From assembly GCA_022825725.1 (NCBI GenBank), contig JAJDWE010000056.1, positions 1-55,663 of the forward strand: a DNA stretch of 55,663 nucleotides, in the 5' to 3' direction. The translations under genes were made by a program, and so were the position numbers. Below the pieces are notes generated by a model. The model did no database searches and had not been told where the DNA came from. It worked only from the letters and a program-made list of their open reading frames with translations. The stretch comes from Gemmatimonadota bacterium. Lineage in GTDB: Bacteria > Gemmatimonadota > Gemmatimonadetes > Palauibacterales > Palauibacteraceae. This document shows, in pieces, positions 36,387 to 45,042 of this stretch (the first letter of the stretch is position 1; each line of letters opens with the position of its first letter).

Positions 36387-38782
36387 GCCTTCGACGCCGT
36401 GCGGGAGTCGGACTGGCCGCCGGCCTTGTGACCGTGGGAGTTCTCACGACGTTTGCGTGGTTCCATCTGCAACGATCCATGCAGCCGCGATCCGGCCGGC
36501 ACCTCCTGTCCGGTCTGGCGGAGCCGGCCGTGGTAACGTTCGACGAATGGGCGGTTCCCTCCATCTCCGCCGCGACCGAACTCGACGCCATGCGCGTCCA
36601 GGGGTTCATCCACGCCTCCGACCGGTTGTGGCAGCTGGAGCTCTTCCAGCGGGTCGCGCGCGGACGTCTGGCCGAACTCTTCGGTCCGGTCGCCATCGAC
36701 GCGGACCGCCTCGCGCGTACGCTGGACCTGTGGTTGGCCGCGGGCCGCGAACTCGACGAGATCGCGGAGACGGATCGGGCCCTCCTCGAGGCATACGCGG
36801 AGGGCGTCAACGCCCGCATCGCGAGCTGGCGCGGGCCGTGGCCGCCCGAATTCCTCATCCTCGGCATCGAGCCGCAGCCGTGGAGTCCGCAGGCGTCCCT
36901 TTCGATCGGCCGCATCATGTCGCTGGACCTTTCAGAGTGGCGGGAGGAACTGGACCGGATGACCGCGCTCGCGACGCTCGACGCGGATCACCGGCAGGCG
37001 TTGGCGGCCGGATACCCGGCCTGGGGGCCCACCATCCTCCAGGACACGCTCCCCTCCGGCACCTCGCCGCCGCGGATCGCCGTCGCGCCGGCCCCGATTC
37101 CCCCGGATCCGGGTGTCGCCCCTTCGTCCCCCGATCCTCTGATCTACCTCTCCCGCTTTGGGTTCCACGCCTCGAACTCCTGGGCGCTGGCGGGATCGCG
37201 CACTGCGGATGGCGTTCCGCTGCTCGCGAACGACATGCATCTCGCCCTCCGGGCGCCGTCCACCTGGTACCTCAACTCCATCGCGGCCGAGGATTCGGAA
37301 TTGGCCGTCGCGGGTCTGTCGATCCCGGGAACCCCCGGCGTCATCGTCGGACTCAACCGGGATATCGCATGGTCGTTCACGAACGCCGAGGTGGACGACG
37401 CGGACTTCGTCGTCGAAGGCATCAACCTCGACGGGTCGATGTATCGCGACGCCGACGACTGGCGACCCTTCGAGATCCGAACGGAGGAAATCCGCGTGCG
37501 GGGGCGCGACGAGCCGGAGACCTGGGTCGTACGTTCGACGGCGCGCGGCCCGGTGATCACGGATGTCGTACCGGCCGGAGGACTCACGCTGTCGCTGCTG
37601 TGGACCGGGCTCGAACCCGGGGGTCCCGTCGCGGCTCTCCTCGACATGAACCGGGCCTCCGACGTGGACGCGTTCGTGGCGGCGGTCGCACACTTCCGTT
37701 CGCCTCACCAGAACGTGGTCTATGCGGCGTCGAGCGGAGAAATCGGCTACCGCATGGCCGGGTCCGTGCCTTTGCGCCCGGCCGGAGAAGGCGCCTCCCC
37801 GATCTCCTTCGAGCGCCTGCCCGGGGGCTGGCCGGGCTTCTGGCCGCCTGAGGCGATGCCCGCGTTGCGGGACCCGGAACGCGGCTATCTCGTCAGCGCG
37901 AACAACCTCCAGGCCCGGTTCCTCTTCGGACGTGTGGGTGCCTACTACCCGGCGCCGTTCCGGGCCCGGCGCATCGATGACCTCGTGTCTCGCGCGACGG
38001 ACTGGACGGTGGAGGACATGCGCCAGGCGCAACTGGACAGCCACAGTCTCTGGGCGGAGCGCTACCGGCCACGCGCCGTGCGGGCCGCCCGTCGCGCGGG
38101 CCTCGATTCGCTCGCGCTCCGGCTCGAGGGCTGGGATCTGCGCACCGAGACCGCCTCCCGGGGCGCCGTGCCCTTCTTCACCTGGCTTTACCGACTGCGC
38201 GAACTCATCGTCGCCGATGAGTTCGAGGACGGAGACGGGTGGTTCCCCGATCTCGCGTTCATGGAGATCGTCGAAACCGGGGACAGTGCCTGGATCGACG
38301 ATGCGCGCACACCGGAGGTCGAGCGCCTCGAAGCGCTGGAGGAAGAGGCGGCTCGCACCGCGGCGTTCGCGCCTGCAGGCGCATGGGGGGAGGTCCATCG
38401 CGAGCGGTCGGCCCACCCGCTCGGAACCGTGGCGCTCCTCGACCGCCTGTTCGGCTTCCACGTCGGGCCCTATCCGTCGCGTGGCGGGCCCCACACCGTT
38501 CGCCCCGACGCCCCGTCGCTCAGATCGCGTCTCGACTCCACGGCGTGGAAGTTCCCGGTCGTGAGCGAGTACGGCCCCAGCGCGAGATTCGTCGCTCGGG
38601 CCGCGCCCGCGGACATGGCGGGCTACTTCCTGCTGCCCACGGGCCAGGCCGGCAACCCGCTCGATCCACACTATCGAGACATGGGAGCCGTGTGGACCGA
38701 GAGTCCGCTCATCCGGCTCCGCCCGGGCCGGTCGTCCACGACGGTGGAAAGCGAGCTCCTTTTTCTGCCCGGCTCTCGTTGA
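36383..38782 (+). CDS. Penicillin acylase family protein (Ntn hydrolase)
   Basis: The 799-residue protein has an N-terminal membrane anchor or signal (about residues 8-27). The alpha part has QGFIHASDRLWQLELFQRVARGRLAE. The self-processing site and nucleophile is Ser264 in ASNSWALAGS, followed by LANDMHLALRAPSTWYL. It is a secreted or periplasmic amidase that cuts itself into alpha and beta chains; related enzymes degrade acyl-homoserine lactones, penicillins or other amides. The true substrate is not evident. It follows directly on the STAS pair. Confidence 0.9.
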   Translation: MSLRRRAGVGLAAGLVTVGVLTTFAWFHLQRSMQPRSGRHLLSGLAEPAVVTFDEWAVPSISAATELDAMRVQGFIHASDRLWQLELFQRVARGRLAELFGPVAIDADRLARTLDLWLAAGRELDEIAETDRALLEAYAEGVNARIASWRGPWPPEFLILGIEPQPWSPQASLSIGRIMSLDLSEWREELDRMTALATLDADHRQALAAGYPAWGPTILQDTLPSGTSPPRIAVAPAPIPPDPGVAPSSPDPLIYLSRFGFHASNSWALAGSRTADGVPLLANDMHLALRAPSTWYLNSIAAEDSELAVAGLSIPGTPGVIVGLNRDIAWSFTNAEVDDADFVVEGINLDGSMYRDADDWRPFEIRTEEIRVRGRDEPETWVVRSTARGPVITDVVPAGGLTLSLLWTGLEPGGPVAALLDMNRASDVDAFVAAVAHFRSPHQNVVYAASSGEIGYRMAGSVPLRPAGEGASPISFERLPGGWPGFWPPEAMPALRDPERGYLVSANNLQARFLFGRVGAYYPAPFRARRIDDLVSRATDWTVEDMRQAQLDSHSLWAERYRPRAVRAARRAGLDSLALRLEGWDLRTETASRGAVPFFTWLYRLRELIVADEFEDGDGWFPDLAFMEIVETGDSAWIDDARTPEVERLEALEEEAARTAAFAPAGAWGEVHRERSAHPLGTVALLDRLFGFHVGPYPSRGGPHTVRPDAPSLRSRLDSTAWKFPVVSEYGPSARFVARAAPADMAGYFLLPTGQAGNPLDPHYRDMGAVWTESPLIRLRPGRSSTTVESELLFLPGSR

Positions 38783-38890
38783 CCGCCGGACGGCGGAATC
38801 CTACCTTTCTCAAGCCCTCCGAAACGTCGACTCCGGGGTGTCCGCAGGGCACGGAAACGCTCCCCCGACCCGCGCCAGGATCCAGACGAT

Positions 38891-39142
38891 TTGAGCACTG
38901 CCACCGTTGAGAGCACGCTCGACGAGATCGAGAGAGTCCTCGACGACATCCGTCCCGCGGTGCGCGCGGATGGCGGGGACATTCAGCTCGTTTCGTTCGA
39001 CCCGGAGAGCGGGTGCGTCGCGGTTCGGCTCGTCGGCGCCTGCTACGACTGTCCCATGTCGACCGCCACGCTTCGGGCCGGGATCGAACAGCACCTTTGC
39101 CACGCGCTCCCAATGGTCCATTCCGTCGAGGCCGTCGCGTAG
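38891..39142 (+). CDS. NifU C-terminal-domain protein (Fe-S scaffold)
   Basis: The 83-residue protein starts at TTG. It shows the NifU C-terminal pattern IRPAVRADGGDIQLVSF, then GACYDCPMSTATLRAGIEQHL, with the Cys-x2-Cys that holds a [4Fe-4S] cluster between two subunits. It is a stand-alone Nfu-like carrier. The Mrp ATPase gene begins 14 bases after it, so the two probably act together in cluster delivery. Confidence 0.9.
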   Translation: MSTATVESTLDEIERVLDDIRPAVRADGGDIQLVSFDPESGCVAVRLVGACYDCPMSTATLRAGIEQHLCHALPMVHSVEAVA

Positions 39143-39156
39143 TCGAGCGTCAACCC

Positions 39157-40083
39157 GTGTCCGACTCGCCGACCCGCGGCCCGCGGCCGCTTCCGATCAT
39201 GGATCCCGCGCCCAAGCGTCCCGGGCCGCCCCCAAAGGGCGACGACGGGGGAGCGGCACGGCGCCACCCTTCGCAGGCGCCGCCCATGCCGGGTGTGGGC
39301 CGTGTCGTCGCGGTGAGTTCGGGCAAGGGTGGCGTCGGGAAATCCACGATCTCCACGAATCTCGCCGCAACCTGGACCCGTCAGGGCCATCGCGTCGGAC
39401 TGCTCGATGGTGACATCTACGGCCCGGACATCCCGACGATGTTCGGCATCCAGGAGAAGCCCCGAATCGACCGCGAAGAAGTCGTGCCTCTGGAGGCGCA
39501 CGGGGTGAAGCTCATGAGCATCGGCTTCCTCATCGAGGAGGACGCCCCGGCGATCTGGCGCGGACCCATCATCATGGGCGTGATCCGCCAGTTCATACAG
39601 CAGGTCGCCTGGGGGGAGCTCGACTACCTCGTGATCGATCTGCCGCCCGGGACGGGCGACGCGCAGTTGTCGCTGTGTCAACTCGTGCGCGTGGACGGAG
39701 CGGTCATGGTGACCACGCCCCAGGACGTGGCGGTCGGCGGCGTGCTGCGTGGTATCCGGATGTTCGAGAAGCTCGATGTGCCGGTCCTCGGCATTGTCGA
39801 GAACATGCGCGGCTTCGCGTGTCCCGGGTGTGGCGAGACCCACGACATCTTCGGCGCCGGCGGCGGCGAGCGGCTCGCCGGCTCGATCGACGTGCCCTTC
39901 CTGGGCGCCGTGCCGCTCGGCGTGTCGGTGCGCGAGGAGAGCGATCGAGGCGTCCCCACGTCCATCGGAAGGCCGGACGCACCGGAAGCCCGCGCTTTCG
40001 CGAGCATCGCGTCCGCGGCCGTCACCCGCCTGGAGGCGGTGGAAGCCTTGCGCGGCGAGGCTGCTAGCCGTGCTCCACGATGA
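39157..40083 (+). CDS. mrp: Mrp/NBP35-type Fe-S carrier ATPase
   Basis: The 308-residue protein (GTG start; ATG 39199 is an alternative) has the deviant Walker A SSGKGGVGKST, switch I GDIYGPDIPTM, switch II IDLPPGTGDAQL and the CPGC cysteine pair (FACPGCGET) that binds a bridging cluster in the dimer. Most bacterial Mrp proteins carry an N-terminal MIP18/DUF59 domain; here only a Pro-rich stretch of about 45 residues precedes the P-loop. The gene overlaps the convergent neighbour's 3' end by 20 bases. Confidence 0.92.
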   Translation: MSDSPTRGPRPLPIMDPAPKRPGPPPKGDDGGAARRHPSQAPPMPGVGRVVAVSSGKGGVGKSTISTNLAATWTRQGHRVGLLDGDIYGPDIPTMFGIQEKPRIDREEVVPLEAHGVKLMSIGFLIEEDAPAIWRGPIIMGVIRQFIQQVAWGELDYLVIDLPPGTGDAQLSLCQLVRVDGAVMVTTPQDVAVGGVLRGIRMFEKLDVPVLGIVENMRGFACPGCGETHDIFGAGGGERLAGSIDVPFLGAVPLGVSVREESDRGVPTSIGRPDAPEARAFASIASAAVTRLEAVEALRGEAASRAPR

Positions 40084-40996
40084 CGGAACCGAGCCCGGCG
40101 ACCAGCGTGACTTCCAGCCGCACGCGCGCCGTCTCCCAGTTCGGACTCAGCCAGTAATCGCCCACCTTCTCGAAGCCCTCCGCGCTCAGTGAGGCGAGTC
40201 CGCTCCGCCGAACCCGGACGCCGATGTGGGCCGGCACCCGCATCAGGAGTTCGCCCAGTCCCATCCTGATCTCGGCTTCGGCGCTCGATCGCCAGGATCC
40301 GGAGAAGTCCAGGATCACATCGCCGACGAAACCGTAGAACTCCAGGCGCCGGAAGCGGGCGTTGCCGAGGTTCTCGGCCATGAAGGCCGTGGCGCCCGAC
40401 CTGATGGACAGCAGCTCCATCGCCGCACGGTTCTCGCGAGCGAAACCGACCTCGACATCGCTGGCGCCGGTGATGAGTTCAAGCGCCGTAAGATGGGCGC
40501 CGCCGAGGTCGAGGCGCGCTCGTCCGGCGCCGATCCCGAGCCACAGATCCGTGGGCACCGAGGGATTCAGCGACAGGTCCAGCCTCCCGGCCGCGTCCGC
40601 ATCTCGAGGAAGGTCGTCGAGTTCGAGTTCCAGGTCGCCGGACCACGCCGCATCATCGGCATCGCCCCCGCCCTCGGGAGATGACGACGCGGTCAGCCGA
40701 AGGTGTCCCGTTCGACCGACACGACGCCATTCACGACGGGGAAGGGAACGTTCGGCGTCGTAGCGGAGCCGCACGTCGTAAAGCAGTTGTGTCTCCGAGG
40801 GGGATACGTCGAGCCGCCCCCCCGCGTACATCAGTTCGATTTCCAGCGCTTCCAGGTCGCCGATCTGCCGCGCCGCCCGGAAGTCCCGCCACTCCTGCGC
40901 CGCGACCGGCGTCAGCGCTCCGCCGAACGAGAGGAAAACGAACACGGCCGGCAGCGTCCGCGCCGCGGCGCGGGCTATCGGGGCATCAGGCATCAT
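40064..40996 (-). CDS. Exported toast-rack-like (LiaF/DUF2154-type) protein
   Basis: The 310-residue protein starts at one of two tandem ATG (40996 or 40993). It has a signal peptide (MMPDAPIARAAAR to TPVAAQ). The mature part is predicted all beta with repeating strands (DLEALEIELMYAGGRLDVSP, LWLGIGAGRARLDLGGAHLT, AEIRMGLGELLMRVP). This fits the toast-rack fold of LiaF/DUF2154 proteins that report envelope stress. It is last in the sigma factor operon, overlapping the bactofilin-like gene by 11 bases. Confidence 0.7.
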   Translation of the reverse strand: MMPDAPIARAAARTLPAVFVFLSFGGALTPVAAQEWRDFRAARQIGDLEALEIELMYAGGRLDVSPSETQLLYDVRLRYDAERSLPRREWRRVGRTGHLRLTASSSPEGGGDADDAAWSGDLELELDDLPRDADAAGRLDLSLNPSVPTDLWLGIGAGRARLDLGGAHLTALELITGASDVEVGFARENRAAMELLSIRSGATAFMAENLGNARFRRLEFYGFVGDVILDFSGSWRSSAEAEIRMGLGELLMRVPAHIGVRVRRSGLASLSAEGFEKVGDYWLSPNWETARVRLEVTLVAGLGSVIVEHG

Positions 40997-42587
40997 CTGC
41001 GGGGGCGGAGGGCGGATCGGTCCCGGCCCTCGCCGACGCACCATCACCGGGAGCGCTGTCCGCCGACCAGTCGATTACGACGCTCCGTCCGCCGGCCCGC
41101 GTGAGCAGGACGCTCCCGAACCCGGCCGTGACGACGATCCAGGTGCCGACGATGGCCACGAAGAGAATCAGGCCGCGTACGAAATCCGCCGCGCCGCCGA
41201 ACACCCACAGGGCGGCACCGGCGGCGAAGGGGAGCACCAGCAGCGCGAGTCCGCTGACGACGTAGTAATAGGAGTTCGAACGGCGAAGTCTCTCCAGCCA
41301 TTCGGAACGGAAGCGGCGTCGGGCGAATATCTCGCCGCCTGCGTGCGCCGCCGCGAGATATCCGAAGACCCCGGCGAGCCCCGCGGCGACCAGGAAGAAG
41401 GGGATGACCAGCCATGTGATGACCAGCACGGTGAGGACGAGAAGCACGGGGAGGAACAGCACCTCCCCGGCGAGGCCCATCGCAAACGAGCGGGCGAACT
41501 CCAGCCGAACCGTATCCGAGACGGTCTCCAGCCGGCGCCGCCCGAAGTACACGAGCAGCAAGCCGAGTGCGGCGAGGACCATGAAGGCGCAGCCCGCGGC
41601 GATCACCCCCTCGGCGGCTCGCCCGAAGTTGCGCGCCAGACGTGACCCGAGGCCCGGCTGCGCGGGCCGCATGTGCATCGGGGTTTCGAACGACTCGACG
41701 CGCTGAGCGGAGGGAACGTCCGGCGCTGCTCCCGCCGACGGTTCCGACGGCGTCAGCCGGATGTCGGAGAGGATCTCCCCTTCGACCCTCGACGCGTCTT
41801 CACCGAAGTCGACCTCGCCTCCCACCTGGAGCACATCACCTCGGACGCGCGCGCCGCCGTCGAGCACGAGCGCGCCGTCCAGCACGAGGATGTCGCCAGC
41901 GACATCCCCATCGAGTCTCAGCGTTCCGTCGAGAATGGCGATATCTCCCGGGATCGTGGCCTCGGCGAGCACCTCGTAGTCGCCGTGGACGATCATGGCC
42001 AGCCGGCCCTCGGTGAATTCGCCGGAGTCGCCGAGCCGACTGAGCGCGTCGCGCAGCCGGTCCAGCTCGCCCGTGACGTCGAAGCCGAGTCCGCCGGGGA
42101 CGATCTGCATGGGTCCCGGTTGGCCGGAGATCCCCGGCGCCGGCTCGCCCGCCGGGAAGGCGGGCGCATCGCCGGCCGGCGATGGCGCCGCGAGCCCGAG
42201 AATCGCGTCGATCCGACCGGCAAGGGCCCGGGCCGCATCCCGGTCGGCAGCCTCCGCCGATGCACTCCACTCCTCCAGGAACCGTCGGAATTCGACCAGG
42301 CCGCCGCGCACCGCGGAAGCATCCTCTCCCGCGTGCTCGCGGAGGAAATCGCGCCAGGCGCTCTCCAGGCCCCCGCGCTCCGCGTAGGATCCGATCCCGA
42401 TTCCGTCCACCTCGACGGTCTCGCCCTCGAATCGAAGTCGATGCTCGGTACCGCTCTCCAGTTCGAACCACAACTCGGCCCGGCCGACGGCGGAGAACGT
42501 GATCGCGGCGTCGGCGATGCCCACTTCCTGCGCGCCGACCGGAAGTGCGACCGCGAAACAGGACAGGAACGCCAGCGCCCGCGTCAT
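40986..42587 (-). CDS. Bactofilin-like (polymer-forming) membrane protein
   Basis: The 533-residue protein starts at ATG 42587 after GAGAGGG and has a signal peptide ending PVGAQ. Residues about 200-290 are a short right-handed beta-helix (GDIAILDGTLRLDGDVAGDI, LVLDGALVLDGGARVRGDVL) like polymer-forming bactofilins. Four transmembrane helices follow (FMVLAALGLLLVYFG and later). The start overlaps the anti-sigma stop (ATGA). Placement after a sigma/anti-sigma pair suggests envelope stress or shape control; that is inferred. Confidence 0.78.
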   Translation of the reverse strand: MTRALAFLSCFAVALPVGAQEVGIADAAITFSAVGRAELWFELESGTEHRLRFEGETVEVDGIGIGSYAERGGLESAWRDFLREHAGEDASAVRGGLVEFRRFLEEWSASAEAADRDAARALAGRIDAILGLAAPSPAGDAPAFPAGEPAPGISGQPGPMQIVPGGLGFDVTGELDRLRDALSRLGDSGEFTEGRLAMIVHGDYEVLAEATIPGDIAILDGTLRLDGDVAGDILVLDGALVLDGGARVRGDVLQVGGEVDFGEDASRVEGEILSDIRLTPSEPSAGAAPDVPSAQRVESFETPMHMRPAQPGLGSRLARNFGRAAEGVIAAGCAFMVLAALGLLLVYFGRRRLETVSDTVRLEFARSFAMGLAGEVLFLPVLLVLTVLVITWLVIPFFLVAAGLAGVFGYLAAAHAGGEIFARRRFRSEWLERLRRSNSYYYVVSGLALLVLPFAAGAALWVFGGAADFVRGLILFVAIVGTWIVVTAGFGSVLLTRAGGRSVVIDWSADSAPGDGASARAGTDPPSAPADDA

Positions 42588-43375
42588 GCGGCCCTCTCGA
42601 TGCGAACGCGCTGTGGAAGCGGCTGCCGGAACATCCGGGCCATGAACCAGAGGGAGGCGAGTCCGACAAGACTCGACAGCGCCAGGCTGCCGAGCGCGGC
42701 GGCGGGGCTGATCCGGTCGGTGATCGATCCACCCGCGTCCACGAGGCCGAGACGGTATGCCAAACGGCCCGTCGCGAGCATGGCGTCGACCAGAACGGCC
42801 CGCGCACCGCCGAAGGCGACCGCGAGAAGCTGGCCGGGCGCCAGGCCCTGAGCGCCGAAGAGCCAGGCAGCGGCGCCACCCGACACGGTGAGCATGGCCG
42901 CGCCCGCCGTGGCCAGCGCTGCCCGGCGCCGCCGCGCGAAGCGCAGGATCCGCTCCGGCCATGGCACCGGCAATCGCACGCGGGCCATGACCGCCGCGGC
43001 GAACGCCGGGGCGGGAGACCAGGTGCGGAGCCTTGAGAGCGCGCGGTCGAGCGCCGGATGAGGCAGGTCGACGCGCGCCAGGACATCGCTCGCGAAGGAA
43101 GGCGCCGGCGACCGCTGGGGCAGCTGTGCCAACCGGTGATCGAGCGCGGCACCCGCGAGGTCGACCCGTCGTGCGACACCCTCCGCAAATCCGTCCGTCG
43201 GCCGATGCGGGGCCAGACCCGCGAGAAACGCGACGACGTCCCGCACCGCCTCCACTTCCTTTCGGCAACGGGCGCACTCGGCCAGGTGGTCGGCCGCCGT
43301 CCCGGGCGGGGACGCCGCCGCCGCCCGGCTGGCGAATCGCTCGATTTCCTCAGGTGTAAGGTGCGGCAAGTTCAC
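42584..43375 (-). CDS. Zinc-finger anti-sigma factor
   Basis: The 263-residue protein starts at GTG after GGGGAG. The N-terminus has the ZAS motif HLAECARCRKE (His-x3-Cys-x2-Cys), which binds zinc and the cognate ECF sigma. The middle has a repeated element (FAEGVARRVDL, FASDVLARVDL, FAAAVMARVRL). Two or three transmembrane helices follow (about 152-172 and 220-245). It would hold the sigma factor encoded upstream at the membrane until a signal releases it. Confidence 0.85.
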   Translation of the reverse strand: MNLPHLTPEEIERFASRAAAASPPGTAADHLAECARCRKEVEAVRDVVAFLAGLAPHRPTDGFAEGVARRVDLAGAALDHRLAQLPQRSPAPSFASDVLARVDLPHPALDRALSRLRTWSPAPAFAAAVMARVRLPVPWPERILRFARRRRAALATAGAAMLTVSGGAAAWLFGAQGLAPGQLLAVAFGGARAVLVDAMLATGRLAYRLGLVDAGGSITDRISPAAALGSLALSSLVGLASLWFMARMFRQPLPQRVRIERAA

Positions 43376-43429
43376 TCCTGTTCTCCCCTGGAGGCGCCGG
43401 CAACCCTCGAGAAAAGCGGCTGCCGGCTC

Positions 43430-44023
43430 CTATGGCTCCGTCAGATGTACGAGAGCGGCCTTCAATTCGTTTCTCGCCCGGTGGATATACGTCTTCACGG
43501 TGCCGAGCGGGATCTCCATCACCTGCGCGATCTCATCGTACGCGTAGCCCTCGATGTGCCGCAGGAGGATCGCGGTTCGGTATTCGGGTCGCAGCTGTCC
43601 GATGGCCGCTTCGATCTCCGAGCCGAGTTCACGAGCCTCGAGGAGTTCATCGGGTCGTTCGTCACCGGAGACCAGCGTGATTTCCGTCGCGGCCTGCCGG
43701 TCCGGGGTCACGGCGTCCGGCGCCCCGTGCATGGAAACGACATCGAGTTCCTTCCTGCGCAGATGATCTATCGTCAGGTTGTAGCCGATCTTGAAGAGCC
43801 AGGAGGAAAACTTGTAGGAGGGATCGTAGCGGCGGAGATTGTTCAACGTGCGGACGAAGGTCTCCTGGGCCAGGTCCTCCGCCAGTTCCCTGTCCCGCAC
43901 CATCCGGAAGATGAGGGAGAAGACGGGACGTTCGAACCGGAGCACGATCTCGCGCGCAGCCCGTTCATCGCCGCGGAGGCACATCTCCACCAGCGTCTGC
44001 TCGCTGTGATCCGAGTAGCTCAC
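43430..44023 (-). CDS. ECF-type RNA polymerase sigma factor
   Basis: The 197-residue protein has sigma region 2 (ERPVFSLIFRMVRDRELAED, then LAQETFVRTLNNLRRYDPSY, KFSSWLFKIGYNLTIDHLRR). An acidic linker is followed by region 4 (YRTAILLRHIEGYAYDEIAQ, VMEIPLGTVKTYIHRARNEL). This is a typical group 4 sigma. The GTG start at 44023 follows GGAGGGGCAGGA. It is the first gene of the operon with its anti-sigma 54 bases downstream. Confidence 0.93.
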   Translation of the reverse strand: MSYSDHSEQTLVEMCLRGDERAAREIVLRFERPVFSLIFRMVRDRELAEDLAQETFVRTLNNLRRYDPSYKFSSWLFKIGYNLTIDHLRRKELDVVSMHGAPDAVTPDRQAATEITLVSGDERPDELLEARELGSEIEAAIGQLRPEYRTAILLRHIEGYAYDEIAQVMEIPLGTVKTYIHRARNELKAALVHLTEP

Positions 44024-44186
44024 TCGATCCTGCCCCTCCGGGTCGCGGCGGCGGGCCGGCGGCGGCCGGGTCGCCGCGACCGACGCGACACGCCGGGTTC
44101 CGGCCCATCCTACACGGCTCCGCGACCAATATGCGCACCGAAGGCCGTTGACGGCATGCGTCGATCCCGTCCCGGGGCGGACGATG

Positions 44187-45038
44187 CTAACGCTGGCAGC
44201 CGACACAGAAGAACGAACTCCGTCCGGCCTGCACGATCCGACGGATCGGTCGGTCGCAAGCGGGGCACGCGACGCCCTCGCGCCCGTAGACGTCCAGCCG
44301 CGTCTGAAATGAGCCCGAGCGGCCGTTGACGGCGCGATAGTCCCGCAGCGTCGTTCCCGCGCTCTCGAGCGCCTCGCGGAGGACCGCCCGCACCGCCCGA
44401 TGCAGCCGGCGCACCTCCTGCGCGTCGAGCGACCCCCCGGGTCGGCGCGGGTCGATCCTCGCGCGGTACAACGCCTCACTGGCGTAGATGTTCCCCAGAC
44501 CCGCGACGCGCCTTTGATCCAGCAGCGTGTTCTTGATCGGCGCCCGCAGCGGCGCGACGATGCGAGCCAGGCGGGCCGCGGTGAACGTTCGGCCAAGGGG
44601 CTCCGGTCCGAGCGCGGCCTCGCGGGTCTTCCATGCCTCGGGCGTCAGCAGGTCGAAGCCGCCGAGGCGGCGGACATCGTCGTAGAAGAGCGTCCGGCCA
44701 TCGTCGAGTTCGAGGTCGAGGCCCGGATGCCGGAACTCCGCGGAGTCCGGACGCTGCGGGGCGAGGGCGAAACGGCCGGTCATGCGGACCTGGACGCGCA
44801 TCAACCGCTCCACCGGACCGTCGATGCCGTCCTCCGCGTGGAGCGGGAAGAGCAGGAACTTGGCCCGGCGGCCCGCGTCTCCGAAGATGCGTCCGTGCAC
44901 GGCGCGGGAGAACGACCGCGCCGAGAGCCCTCCGAGGATCAGGTCGTCGTGATGAACCCGGGTGCGGCGGATCCGCCGGCCTCGGAGGAGCGGGGCGAGA
45001 TCCCGGCGCATCGTCTCGACCTCGGGGAGTTCCGGCAC
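44187..45038 (-). CDS. mutM: Formamidopyrimidine-DNA glycosylase (MutM/Fpg)
   Basis: The 283-residue repair enzyme removes 8-oxoguanine. It starts at GTG and yields PELPEVETMRRDL, so Pro is the N-terminal catalytic residue after Met removal and Glu the general acid. The H2TH region has KNTLLDQRRVAGLGNIYASE, and the C-terminal zinc finger CPAC/CVGC is complete, with Arg in AGRSSFFC. It lies 4 bases after purD. Confidence 0.95.
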   Translation of the reverse strand: MPELPEVETMRRDLAPLLRGRRIRRTRVHHDDLILGGLSARSFSRAVHGRIFGDAGRRAKFLLFPLHAEDGIDGPVERLMRVQVRMTGRFALAPQRPDSAEFRHPGLDLELDDGRTLFYDDVRRLGGFDLLTPEAWKTREAALGPEPLGRTFTAARLARIVAPLRAPIKNTLLDQRRVAGLGNIYASEALYRARIDPRRPGGSLDAQEVRRLHRAVRAVLREALESAGTTLRDYRAVNGRSGSFQTRLDVYGREGVACPACDRPIRRIVQAGRSSFFCVGCQR

Positions 45039-45042
45039 GACC

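Noticed and set aside
36932-38671. A minus-strand open frame opposite the penicillin acylase
   Set aside because: The acylase carries catalytic and structural motifs; the reverse frame carries none.
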